DNA of 64,000 nt from Lysobacter terrestris (GTDB lineage Bacteria; Pseudomonadota; Gammaproteobacteria; Xanthomonadales; Xanthomonadaceae), in contig NZ_CP060820.1 of NCBI RefSeq assembly GCF_014489475.1, positions 2,124,001-2,188,000 of the forward strand, written 5' to 3'. Position numbers and translations under genes: made by a program. Positions 45,763-54,050 of the stretch are shown here, piece after piece. Every line of letters begins with the position of its first letter. The stretch's first letter is position 1. The notes below the pieces were generated by a model. That model did not search any database and had not been told where the DNA came from. It saw only the letters and a program-made list of their open reading frames with translations.

Positions 45763-48360
45763 CTACGCGTCGTGGATGAACGCGGCCACCGCCGCGCGCA
45801 CGGCGGTGTCGTTGTCCAGGCCGCCGTGGGTGGTGGCGCGCGTGGCCGCATCGCCGGGCCGCCAGCTGGCACCGGGGCAGCGCAGCTGCTGCACCTGCCC
45901 GCCCCAGGCATGCGTGGGCAGGGCGGGCACCAGGTGCTTTTCCATGCCCAGGATCGGCGTTTCCTTGTGGCCCTCGAACGAGCGCGAGACCAGGTACAGC
46001 AGCGAGTGCCCGTACGGCTTGCAGGTGTCGTCGGCGCGTTCGGCGGCGTCGGTGAGGTTGGCCAGCAGCACGGGAATCCTGCGGCCGGCGATCGCGGCGC
46101 CGAGGTGACGGTCGAATTCGTCCAGCCGCACCGCCGCAGCCAGCAGGCTGAGCGAGGACACGGTGAAGCCCTGCTTCAGCGCGGCCGCGCCCAGGTGCGC
46201 CTGCACGATGGAACCGGCCGAGTGGCCGATCAGGTGCAGGCGCAGCGGCGGCAGCGTGCCCTGCGTCGATGCCTTGCGCAGCAGTGCCAGCAGTTGCACC
46301 ACGCCGGCCTCGCGCGCCTGCGAGATGTCGCGCGCGTTGTCCTTCATCTCGTTCCACAGCAGTCGGCCGGGCAGGCGCGCGAGGCCCTCCAGGCGTTCGT
46401 TCCACCACTCTCGCAGTTCGTCCTTGAAGCGGTTCCAGCGCTCGCCGCCGGTCTTCTCCGCCTCGCCGCGCACTGCGTCCTCGAAGATGTTGCCGAGCGT
46501 CTGGAAGGCGCCGGTTTCCCACATCAGGAAGATCGGGAAGATGCGGTTCGAATACAGGTACGGGATCCACGCGCGCGCGGTTTCCGCCGCGGCGTCCTCG
46601 CTGGTCAGGCCGCCGTGCGCGTACAGCGCGATGTCGAGGTGGCCCGTGCCGCCGGCGCCCCACAGCGCGGCGGCGTGCGGCAGGTGGTGTTCGATCAGCA
46701 GGCGCAGGTCGTCGGGCGAGGTGCGGAAGCGGCCGCGTTCGCTGAGCCGGCCTTCGTTCTCCATGTCGATCACGAACGGCGAGATCTCGTGGTAGGCGAG
46801 GGTGGCATCGCGCGAGACCACCACCGTGCCGGCGGGATCGGTGCGCAACGACGGCGCGCGCGCCACGCGTTCGTGGTCGGTGGTGACCGCGCCCAGCTGC
46901 ACCACCCAGCAGTCCATCGCATTCGCCAGCCAGTCGCCGTAGGGCAGCACCGCGAAGCCGCCGCGGCCCCACGCCGGTCCCCACGAGTTCTGCACGATGA
47001 AGCCGTCGCAGGTGTAGCCGACGATGGCGAAGGCGTGGCCCTGGTCGCGCGCGCCGGTGCCGGCCTGCAGCAGCGGCACTTCGGCGATGGACGCCGGTGC
47101 CGGTGAGCGCTGGTCCTGCAGCAGCGCATCCCAGCCGGTGTGGGTGTAGGCGCTGGCGTAGACCGCGCCGACTTCGGCCAGGGCGACGTGCATGTCGCGG
47201 ATGTTCTTCGGGTCGATGCGGTAGTACGCACCCAGCGGCCGCTTCACCGCATCCAGCCACCAGTCGGATTCGTCGTTGGTCGCGCGCGGCATCGACAGGC
47301 CGCGCCACAGGCGTTCGGCGCTCGCGCCGTGGTGCGCCCAGCCTTTGAGCGCGCCGCGCAGCGACGAGCCGCTGTCGGTCTCGTCGCCTTCCTCGGCCCA
47401 TTCGTCGTAGCGCCGGGCCATGCTGTAGAGCATGAAGCCGGACATCAGCTCGACCGGCCGCTGCGCGCGATCGAGCAGGTACTCGATCACCGTCGCCAGG
47501 GCGAAGCCGGTGCAGGCGTTGGTCTGGCCCTGTTGCTTCACTGGCTTGGGATCGTGCGGCATCAGCGCGTCGCGTGGCGCGATGGCGATGCTGGGGCGGT
47601 ATTCCCAGTCGCGCAGGTCGACCGCGTCGGGGCGGACGTTGCGGCGGCGTGGATTCTCGCGGCGGATCTCGACGATGCGCGTGAAGCCGTCGCGGCCCGG
47701 CGGCAACGCCGATGCCTTGCCCGCGGCCGCCTTGCGTGGTGCCGCTGCGGACAGCGTCGCCGCCCAGCGCGCCTGCGCCGCGGCCAGACGCGTGTCGTAA
47801 CCGTGCGTGGCGAACCCCGGGCCGTTGTAGGCGCGCGCGAAGGCCTTCCAGTTGTGGCTGCGCAGCGCCGGCAGGAACGGCGGGCGCGACACGAACTTCA
47901 CCATCAGCGCCAGTTGCCGGGTGGCGCCCTCGTACTGCTGCGCCACGAACGCCTCGACATCGGCGCAGCCGCAGTAGGGGTAGTTGAAGCCCATGATCTG
48001 GAACAACCCCCAGCTCGCCGACTGCAGCGCGGCGATGCGGTCGAGCCGGCAGGCGGCGTCCAGGCGCCGCCATTCGCCGGCCAGGGTGCCGGCGTACTTG
48101 CGCCGGTTCCACTTCGGATAACTCAGGTCGGGATGCTCGCGGTCGTAGCGCCCGCCGGTGAGGCGGTGGAAGGCGTGGCCTTCGAACAGCACCTTCGGCC
48201 TGTCGGAGGGGGCGGGCAGGAAGCCGTCGCCGTTGGATTCCACCTCCGCCACCGCACGCAGGGTGGCTTCGTCGATCTCCAGTGCGCGTGCGAATTCGCT
48301 CCAGGCGGCGTCGGCGACTAGGCGCCTGTCGGCCGCGGTCCTGCGGGGTGCGGTGCCCAT
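45763..48360 (-). CDS. three-enzyme protein: N-acetylmuramidase, papain-like protease, alpha/beta hydrolase
   Basis: 865 residues, GGGAG seven bases before the ATG. Residues about 25-205 match the DUF3380 N-acetylmuramidase fold: LRAVAEVESNGDGF with candidate catalytic E41, VLFEGHAFHRL and ASWGLFQIMGFNY. Residues about 255-485 are a C1 papain-type protease: KQQGQTNACTGFA (oxyanion Q277, nucleophile C283), GHAFAIVGY (H442) and QNSWGPAWG (N458). Residues about 560-865 form an alpha/beta hydrolase: HLIGHSAGS (S714) and a late ATTHGG (H845). No signal peptide, membrane helix or XVIPCD-type tail is visible. Attack on peptidoglycan, protein and ester lipids in one chain suggests an antibacterial effector or lysis protein, which is inference. 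No immunity gene was recognised. Confidence 0.82.
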   Translation of the reverse strand: MGTAPRRTAADRRLVADAAWSEFARALEIDEATLRAVAEVESNGDGFLPAPSDRPKVLFEGHAFHRLTGGRYDREHPDLSYPKWNRRKYAGTLAGEWRRLDAACRLDRIAALQSASWGLFQIMGFNYPYCGCADVEAFVAQQYEGATRQLALMVKFVSRPPFLPALRSHNWKAFARAYNGPGFATHGYDTRLAAAQARWAATLSAAAPRKAAAGKASALPPGRDGFTRIVEIRRENPRRRNVRPDAVDLRDWEYRPSIAIAPRDALMPHDPKPVKQQGQTNACTGFALATVIEYLLDRAQRPVELMSGFMLYSMARRYDEWAEEGDETDSGSSLRGALKGWAHHGASAERLWRGLSMPRATNDESDWWLDAVKRPLGAYYRIDPKNIRDMHVALAEVGAVYASAYTHTGWDALLQDQRSPAPASIAEVPLLQAGTGARDQGHAFAIVGYTCDGFIVQNSWGPAWGRGGFAVLPYGDWLANAMDCWVVQLGAVTTDHERVARAPSLRTDPAGTVVVSRDATLAYHEISPFVIDMENEGRLSERGRFRTSPDDLRLLIEHHLPHAAALWGAGGTGHLDIALYAHGGLTSEDAAAETARAWIPYLYSNRIFPIFLMWETGAFQTLGNIFEDAVRGEAEKTGGERWNRFKDELREWWNERLEGLARLPGRLLWNEMKDNARDISQAREAGVVQLLALLRKASTQGTLPPLRLHLIGHSAGSIVQAHLGAAALKQGFTVSSLSLLAAAVRLDEFDRHLGAAIAGRRIPVLLANLTDAAERADDTCKPYGHSLLYLVSRSFEGHKETPILGMEKHLVPALPTHAWGGQVQQLRCPGASWRPGDAATRATTHGGLDNDTAVRAAVAAFIHDA

Positions 48361-48520
48361 GTGCGTCTCCCTGCGTCGATCCGTCGAGATCCTTCACCAG
48401 CGACGCCGGGATAGCAGGCGTCCACTTCCTGCAACGTGAAGAACGCCACCGCAACGGACACGTTGTCGGCGGCGATGGCCAGCATGCCTGCACGCGGTCG
48501 CCGGGATTGAGACGCGGGCA

Positions 48521-48551
48521 AAGAAAAACGGGCCGCAGTGCGGCCCGTTCC
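48521..48551 (-). terminator. terminator of the nucleoside transporter gene
   Basis: On the minus strand AACGGGCCGCA pairs with TGCGGCCCGTT and is followed by TTTCTTTG, 22 bases after the stop. Confidence 0.9.
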
Positions 48552-48572
48552 CGGTGATCCGGTACTGCGCGA

Positions 48573-49871
48573 TCAGCCGCCGAAGCTGGTCAGCACGCCG
48601 GCGATGGTGGCGGTCATGAACGTGGCGATCGAGCCGCCGAGCACGGCCTTCAGGCCGAGGCGGGCGAGGTCGTGGCGGCGTTCCGGGGCGAGGCCGCCGA
48701 TACCGCCGATCTGGATCGCGATCGAGCTGAAGTTGGCGAAGCCGCACAGTGCGTAGGTCGCGATCAGCTTGCCCTGCTCGGTCAGCACGACGCCCGGGGT
48801 CTTGCCGTTGATGATGTCCGATAGCTGCAGGTAGGCGATGAATTCGTTGAGCACGATCTTCTGCCCGATCAGCCCGCCCACGGTGGTCGCGTCCTGCCAC
48901 GGCACGCCGATCACCCAGGCGATCGGGGCGAGGACGTAGCCCAGCAGCGTGCCGAGGTCGGTCGGCTTGCCGAGCGCGGCGGCGATGCCGGTGGCTTCGC
49001 CCAGTTCGCGCAGCGGCCAGTTGATCAGCGCGATCAGCGCGGTGAAGGCGAGCAGCATCGCGCCGACGTTCAGCGCCAGGCGCAGGCCGTCGCTCGCGCC
49101 CGCGGCCGCCGCATCGATGACGTTGGCCGTGGTCTTCTCCACTTCCATCTTCACCTTGCCGCGGGTCAGCGGTTCGCCGATTTCCGGCATCAGGATCTTG
49201 GAGATGACCAGCGTCGCCGGCGCGGCCATGATCGACGCGGTCAGCAGGTGCTTGGCGTAGTAGGCGCCCTGCACCGGATCGCCGCCGCTGAGCATCCCGA
49301 CATAGGCGGCGAGCACGCCGCCGGCGATGTGGGCCATGCCGCCGACCATGATCGTCAGCAGTTCCGACTGGGTCATGCGGCTCAGGTAGGGGCGGATCGT
49401 CAGCGGCGCCTCGGTCTGGCCGATGAACACGCTGGCGCAGACGCTGGTGGTTTCCGCGCCCGACACGCGCATCACCTTGGTGATCGCCCAGGCCATGCCG
49501 CGCACGATCCACTGCATCACGCCCAGGTGGTAGAGCATGCCCATCAGCGCGGCGAAGAAGATGATGGTCGGCAACACCTGGAAGGCGAAGATGAAGCCGA
49601 ACTTCGCCGGTTGCGACAGGTCGCCGAAGATCAGCTGCGTGCCGACGCCGGTGAATTCGAGCAGCTTGACGAAGCCGCGGCCGAGCGCGTCGAACACGTC
49701 CTTGCCGCCGGGCACCAGCAGCACCAGGGCGGCGAAGGCGATCTGCAGGGTCACGCCGGTGCCGACCAGTTTCCAGTCGACCGATTTCTTGTTGTTGGAG
49801 AACAGCCAGGCCAGCCCGATCAGGACGGCCAGGCCGAACAGGCCGAAGGCGACGCGCGCAAGTGCTTCCAC
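48573..49871 (-). CDS. NupC/CNT-family nucleoside transporter
   Basis: 432 residues from a GTG at 49871. Concentrative nucleoside symporter of the inner membrane. Family blocks are QVLPTIIFFAALMGMLYHLG, the SVFIGQTEAPLTIRPYL nucleoside-site helix, MTQSELLTIMVGGMAHIAGGV, NEFIAYLQL and CGFANFSSIAIQIGGIGGLAPERR. Ion coupling (Na+ or H+) cannot be read off. It stands alone with a terminator after it. Confidence 0.93.
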   Translation of the reverse strand: MEALARVAFGLFGLAVLIGLAWLFSNNKKSVDWKLVGTGVTLQIAFAALVLLVPGGKDVFDALGRGFVKLLEFTGVGTQLIFGDLSQPAKFGFIFAFQVLPTIIFFAALMGMLYHLGVMQWIVRGMAWAITKVMRVSGAETTSVCASVFIGQTEAPLTIRPYLSRMTQSELLTIMVGGMAHIAGGVLAAYVGMLSGGDPVQGAYYAKHLLTASIMAAPATLVISKILMPEIGEPLTRGKVKMEVEKTTANVIDAAAAGASDGLRLALNVGAMLLAFTALIALINWPLRELGEATGIAAALGKPTDLGTLLGYVLAPIAWVIGVPWQDATTVGGLIGQKIVLNEFIAYLQLSDIINGKTPGVVLTEQGKLIATYALCGFANFSSIAIQIGGIGGLAPERRHDLARLGLKAVLGGSIATFMTATIAGVLTSFGG

Positions 49872-50006
49872 TGAATTCCCCTGGTGCCGGTGTGATGGCG
49901 TGAAGTCGCCGCAGGGTAGCGGTGGCGGTTGGTGCGGGCAACCGACCGGCGTCGCGGCTCCGGGCGGGCGGCCGAAAGCGCGTCCCGGCTCGTGGGCGGG
50001 CGTCGT

Positions 50007-51188
50007 TCAGCCGTCGCGCGCGACGACCCGGTTGCGGCCTTCGCGCTTGGCTTCCTGCAGGCGCTGGTCCGCGCGGCGCAGCAGGCGCGAGAGGTCGGCG
50101 CCTTCCTGCGGGTAGGTGGCGATGCCGGCGCTGAGGCTGAGACGGAAGGGCTCGCCGCCGCGCTCGGGTTCGAACGGCCGCTGCAGCAGCTGCCGGCGCA
50201 GGTGCTCGACGCGCTCCCAAGCGCTGCCGATCGGCTTGCGCATCAGCAGGACGAATTCCTGGCCGCCGATGCGCACCAGGTTCTCGCCCGGTTCGGCGCC
50301 CTCGCGCAGGATCGACACCACATGCTTGAGCGCGCGGTCGCCGGCGCGGTGGCCGGCCTCGTCGTTCACGCGCTTGAAGTGGTCGAGGTCGATCAGCGCG
50401 AGCGAAAGGCTGCTGCCGTCGCGCTGCACCGTGTCCATCACGCGCGGCACGCGATGCAGCAGCCACACGCGGTTGGGCAGGCCGGTGAGGCCGTCGGTGC
50501 CGGACATCTCGACCACGCGCTGCATGCGGAAGGTCACCATCACCGTGATCAGGGTGGTGATCGCCAGCAGCACCACGCGCTGCGCCTGGGTGCCGATCGT
50601 GACCGCGCCGTAGTCGGCGGAGATCAGCTGTTCCGGCGAGGTGGCCGAGGCGATCGCGACGAAGGCCAGCGCCGAGTATTCGAACAGGGCCAGGCCCCCC
50701 GCGAACAACGTGACCCGGGCATCGCCGCGCAGCGCGGTGAGCACCAGCGCGAGCAGGTAGCCACACCACACGACCATGCTGTTGAGCCCGGACGGCAGGT
50801 GGTTCATGGCGAGCATGGCCAACACCAGCGTCGCGGCAGTGACGTCGAAGGCGGAGCTGGCGAACGGCAACCAGCGGTGCTGCCGGTGCCGGCGAGCCAG
50901 CGCGAGCCAGACCTGGGCGAAGACGTTGACGAACACCGCGCCGCCCAGGCCGATCATGGTCTCGCGGATGCTGCCGCCGCTGGCCGCGTTGATCAGCGGC
51001 AGCACCAGCAGCAGCAGGGCGATGACCGCGCGCACGCGCGCGGCGATGAGTTCGCCGCCGGAACCGACTTCCCGCATCACCTCGTCGGGTTGGGCGAACA
51101 GCAGGCGCAGCGTGTCGCGGATCTGGCGGACCAAGGCCTGCACTGGTGTCTCCGGGGGCGGGACGGGCGGCGGTAGCATGCACGCCAT
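50007..51188 (-). CDS. membrane GGDEF-domain protein with a GGQEF signature
   Basis: 393 residues from ATG at 51188 (ATG at 51179 possible). The N-terminal half has about six membrane helices (VIALLLLVLPLINAAS, LALFEYSALAFVAIAS, VVLLAITTLITVMVTF). The C-terminal GGDEF domain has TDGLTGLPNRVWLL, ALIDLDHFKRVNDEAGHRAGD, the signature RIGGQEFVLL, and SLSAGIATYPQEG. The signature position that is Asp or Glu in active enzymes is Gln. That residue takes part in metal-dependent catalysis, so cyclase activity may be lost or reduced. An RxxD inhibitory site is not evident. Its upstream region is the three-way-junction inverted repeat. Confidence 0.88.
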   Translation of the reverse strand: MACMLPPPVPPPETPVQALVRQIRDTLRLLFAQPDEVMREVGSGGELIAARVRAVIALLLLVLPLINAASGGSIRETMIGLGGAVFVNVFAQVWLALARRHRQHRWLPFASSAFDVTAATLVLAMLAMNHLPSGLNSMVVWCGYLLALVLTALRGDARVTLFAGGLALFEYSALAFVAIASATSPEQLISADYGAVTIGTQAQRVVLLAITTLITVMVTFRMQRVVEMSGTDGLTGLPNRVWLLHRVPRVMDTVQRDGSSLSLALIDLDHFKRVNDEAGHRAGDRALKHVVSILREGAEPGENLVRIGGQEFVLLMRKPIGSAWERVEHLRRQLLQRPFEPERGGEPFRLSLSAGIATYPQEGADLSRLLRRADQRLQEAKREGRNRVVARDG

Positions 51189-51210
51189 CGCGATCGATTT
51201 CACGGAGTGG

Positions 51211-51475
51211 GGGCCTGCCAATGCGTGGGAAGCAGGTCGCGTTGCACCTCAGGGCCCGTCAGGTGGTGCTGCGTGCCGCAGCGCCTTGCTGACTGCAAGG
51301 TCAAGGTACGCGGCGCCGCATGGCGGGCCCTGAGGTGCAACCCGAAGGGCCGGGGCTGAGGCTGCGCCGGCCAGCGTCATCACTCGGGCGTGTATCGACA
51401 TACACTTCCTCGCTCTTCCTTGCCCGGCGCAGCCTCAGCCCCGGCGCGACCTACTTCCCACGCATTGGCAGGCCC
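51211..51475. repeat. 265-bp nested inverted repeat forming a three-way junction
   Basis: Outer arms 51211-51241 and 51445-51475 are 31 nt each and complementary at 30 positions (key part CCAATGCGTGGGAAG / CTTCCCACGCATTGG). Directly inside, arm A pairs 51242-51258 perfectly with 51324-51340 (17 bp, extendable to 20 with a wobble). After CCCGAAGGG-like linker bases, arm B pairs 51350-51370 perfectly with 51424-51444 (21 bp). Arm A encloses further hairpins GCTGCG-TGC-CGCAGC and CCTTGC-TGACT-GCAAGG; arm B encloses GTGTAT-CGAC-ATACAC. The order is outer, A, A', B, B', outer', so it is not a simple inverted duplication. It fills the gap between two divergent genes, ending 4 bases before the aldo/keto reductase ATG. 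Confidence 0.93.
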
Positions 51476-51479
51476 TCAC

Positions 51480-52451
51480 ATGCAATATCGCCGCCTCGGC
51501 TCTTCCGGCCTGCAGCTCTCGGCCCTGTCCTTCGGTGCCTGGCTTACCTTCGGCGCGCAGGTCGGACGCGGCGTTTCGCGCGACCTGGTGGCCGCGGCGT
51601 GGGACCACGGCATCAACTTCTTCGACAACGCCGAGGGCTACGCCAACGGCATGGCGGAGACCGTGATGGGCGACGTCATCGCCGACCTGCGCTTGCCGCG
51701 CGACGGCTACTGCGTGTCGAGCAAGGTGCTGTTCGGCTCGGCGGCGGATCCGCGGCCCACGCAGAAGGGCCTGTCGCGCAAGCACGTCACCGATGCCTGC
51801 CATGCCGCGCTCAAGCGCCTGCGCGTGGATTACCTCGACCTGTACTACTGCCACCGGCCCGATCCGGACACGCCGGTCGAAGAGACGGTGTGGGCGATGG
51901 ATGCGCTGATCCGGCAGGGCAAGGTGCTGTACTGGGGCACGTCGGAATGGCCGGCGGCGCTGATCCGCGAGGCACATCGGGTCGCGCGCGCGGCTGGCCT
52001 GCACGCGCCGACGATGGAGCAGCCGCAGTACAACCTGCTCAACCGCGAGCGCGTCGAACTGGAATACGCACCGCTGTATGCCGAACTCGGCCTGGGCACG
52101 ACCACCTTCTCGCCGCTCGCTTCGGGCCTGCTCACCGGCAAGTACGCGGAAGCCGGCGCCGGCGAGGCGCGGCTCGATCGCGAAGGCATGGGCTGGCTCA
52201 AGCGCATCGTCGTCGGCGACGGCGAGGCGCACCGCATGGAACGCGCGGCGCGCTTCGCGGCGGCGGCCCGGGAGCTCGGCCACGCGCCGGCGACGCTGGC
52301 GATCGCGTGGTGCCTGCGCAACCCGCATGTCTCCAGCGTGATCCTCGGTGCCAGCCGGGTGGAGCAGCTGCTGCAGAACCTCGCGGCGCTGGAGCTGTAC
52401 CAAGCGCTCGGCGAAGACGCATGGGCGCGGGTGGAGGCGGCCGCGGCCTAG
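51480..52451 (+). CDS. aldo/keto reductase (Kv-beta/YghZ-like)
   Basis: 323 residues. NADPH-dependent reductase of the potassium-channel beta-subunit-like branch. The start MQYRRLGSSGLQLSAL is typical, which supports ATG at 51480 over an upstream in-frame one lying within the inverted repeat. Catalytic tetrad: Asp and Tyr in FFDNAEGYANG, Lys in VSSKV, His in YYCHRPD. NADP contacts are in FSPLASGLLTGKY and VILGASRVEQL. The 3' arm of the large inverted repeat ends 4 bases before the start codon, and the only purine-rich candidate ribosome site, GGCAGG, lies inside that arm. Confidence 0.93.
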   Translation: MQYRRLGSSGLQLSALSFGAWLTFGAQVGRGVSRDLVAAAWDHGINFFDNAEGYANGMAETVMGDVIADLRLPRDGYCVSSKVLFGSAADPRPTQKGLSRKHVTDACHAALKRLRVDYLDLYYCHRPDPDTPVEETVWAMDALIRQGKVLYWGTSEWPAALIREAHRVARAAGLHAPTMEQPQYNLLNRERVELEYAPLYAELGLGTTTFSPLASGLLTGKYAEAGAGEARLDREGMGWLKRIVVGDGEAHRMERAARFAAAARELGHAPATLAIAWCLRNPHVSSVILGASRVEQLLQNLAALELYQALGEDAWARVEAAAA

Positions 52452-52497
52452 GGGCTTGAGCCCGGGGCACGGTCCTGCCCTGGGGGGTTGCAACTCA

Positions 52498-52516
52498 AAT
52501 GAGAATTATTATCATT
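52498..52516 (+). promoter_or_regulatory. Fur box upstream of hemP
   Basis: AATGAGAATTATTATCATT matches the 19-bp Fur consensus closely and stands out as an AT-rich island in GC-rich DNA, 28 bases before the hemP ATG. It predicts iron-repressed expression. Confidence 0.9.
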
Positions 52517-52544
52517 TGATCGCCAGCCCGAACGAGACCCGCCC

Positions 52545-52742
52545 ATGCCCTTGCGTCCCGTCCTGCACCTTGTCGCCCGTCCCCAGCGCACCGATCCCGT
52601 ACCGGCGCCGGGGCTGCATCCCAATCCGTCGATCGAAAGCAACGCGTTGTTGCGCGGCACACGCGAGGTGCTGATCCGCCACGGCGGTGAAACCTACCGG
52701 CTGCGGCACACCCGCAACGACAAGTTGATCCTTACCAAGTAA
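52545..52742 (+). CDS. hemP: hemin uptake protein HemP
   Basis: 65 residues. The conserved C-terminal half reads SNALLRGTREVLIRHGGETY then RLRHTRNDKLILTK, as in HemP/HmuP proteins, small iron-responsive factors needed for haemin receptor expression or uptake. The N-terminal 25 residues are variable. A Fur box precedes it and a terminator follows, so it is a single-gene unit. The usual TonB-dependent haem receptor and ABC transporter genes are not next to it. Confidence 0.9.
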   Translation: MPLRPVLHLVARPQRTDPVPAPGLHPNPSIESNALLRGTREVLIRHGGETYRLRHTRNDKLILTK

Positions 52743-52800
52743 CGCGTGATCCGCACGGTTGCTTCACCGCTGTCCGCAACACTCTCTCCGGAAAAGTTGA

Positions 52801-52837
52801 ACCCCGCGCCGGCAACGGCACGGGGCTCTTTTTTCGC
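52801..52837 (+). terminator. terminator of hemP
   Basis: CCCCGCGCCG pairs with CGGCACGGGG around GCAA with one mismatch and is followed by CTCTTTTTT. Confidence 0.85.
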
Positions 52838-52848
52838 CGGGTGTTTCC

Positions 52849-54003
52849 TCACAGCAACGTGAGCGGCGCCGGCGGCGGTGGCGGCAGCGGCGCTTCCGGG
52901 GGCGCGGGCGGTGCCGGAGGCGGAAGCATCGGCGCCGCCGGAGCTGGCGGTGCGGGCGGCACCGCGGCGCGAGGCGACGACGGCGGTGCGGGCGGCGCCG
53001 GAGGGGCCGGCGGAACCGGCAGGCGCAGCATCGCGCGTTCGGGCATCGTCAGCGTGGTGTTGAGCAGCTTGCGATCGCGCAGGTATTCCACCGGCACCGC
53101 CTTGCCCGGCGCGTGCGCGTGCGCCGCCGCCATGGCTTCGCGCGGTGTGTTCACGACCTTGCCGTCGACCTTCTTCACCACGTCGCCCGGACGCAGTCCG
53201 CCCATGCCTTCCGGGATGCTGAGCACCAGCACGCCGTTGTCGGTGCCGAAGTAGCGGCCAAGGTCCTTGTCGACCGACGCCAGGTTGAGGCCGTTCCAGC
53301 GGAAGGCCTCCGCCAGCGCCGGCAGGCGGCAATCGCCGTCCTCGCACAGCTGCTCGCGGATGATCTCGCGCCGGATCTGCGGCGCCACACCGGCCGGGGC
53401 GATGCGGATCGTGCGCGCCTCGGCGTGGGCGCGGGCTTGTGGATCGACATGGATCAGCGGTCCACCGCTGAATTCGAACGCGCCCTCGCCGCCGTGCAGC
53501 ATCAGCACCTGGTCGCCGGCGCTGGGCGTGACCTTCACGCTGGCGCTGCGTCCTTCGCGCAGGTAGCCCAGCGCGACCGGGGTCTTGTCGTCCAGCGTGC
53601 GCAGGCGTGCGCGCGCATCGGCCAGGCGCGCGTCGCCGTCGGTACCGGCGAGCGCCTTGCCCTCGATCGCGGTGATGCGATCGCCCGCGCGCAACCCGGC
53701 CTTGGCCGCGCCGCTTTCCGGCGTGACCGCCGCGATGCGCACGCCCGCGTTGTCGTCGCCTTCGAGGATCACGCCGAGCACGGGCCGCCGCATCAGCCGG
53801 CGTTCGATGACCATGTCCGGGGTGCCGCCCAGGTCGCGCGACAGTTCGGCCACGCGCTTCGCTGCGCGCTGCAGTTCCTCGCGGGCATCGGCGAGTTCTT
53901 TCTGCTTGGCGGCGTCGGGCGCCGCCTGCGCGAGTGCGCCGAAGGCGAGCGCCAGTGCAACCGCGGAGGCCATGACGGCCAGGATGGGCGTGGGACGTTT
54001 CAT
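52849..54003 (-). CDS. periplasmic protein with two PDZ domains and a Pro-rich tail
   Basis: 384 residues. A signal peptide (LAVMASAVALALAFGALAQA) is followed by a short coiled coil (KELADAREELQRAAKRVAEL). PDZ 1 contains RRPVLGVILEGDDNAGVRIAAV and AGLRAGDRITAIEGK; PDZ 2 contains GVLVLSIPEGMGGLRPGDVV. No trypsin-like protease domain is attached. The last 60 residues are almost only Pro and Ala. It is the third gene of a minus-strand operon after an ECF sigma factor and its probable anti-sigma, 47 bases downstream. A sensing or scaffold role in envelope stress is inferred. Confidence 0.82.
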   Translation of the reverse strand: MKRPTPILAVMASAVALALAFGALAQAAPDAAKQKELADAREELQRAAKRVAELSRDLGGTPDMVIERRLMRRPVLGVILEGDDNAGVRIAAVTPESGAAKAGLRAGDRITAIEGKALAGTDGDARLADARARLRTLDDKTPVALGYLREGRSASVKVTPSAGDQVLMLHGGEGAFEFSGGPLIHVDPQARAHAEARTIRIAPAGVAPQIRREIIREQLCEDGDCRLPALAEAFRWNGLNLASVDKDLGRYFGTDNGVLVLSIPEGMGGLRPGDVVKKVDGKVVNTPREAMAAAHAHAPGKAVPVEYLRDRKLLNTTLTMPERAMLRLPVPPAPPAPPAPPSSPRAAVPPAPPAPAAPMLPPPAPPAPPEAPLPPPPPAPLTLL

Positions 54004-54050
54004 CGGGATCTCCGCATGGATTCGGTTCGGTGAACGGGTGTCGGCTGGCG

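Noticed and set aside
45763-48360. Xanthomonas-type T4SS effector tail (XVIPCD) on the three-enzyme protein
   Set aside because: The C terminus is part of the hydrolase domain and lacks a recognisable XVIPCD motif and the Gln-rich end.
51211-51475. Retron msr-msd or integron attC site
   Set aside because: The branched inverted repeat is reminiscent of both, but there is no reverse transcriptase or integrase nearby, no conserved GTTRRRY core, and arm A starts directly after the outer stem.
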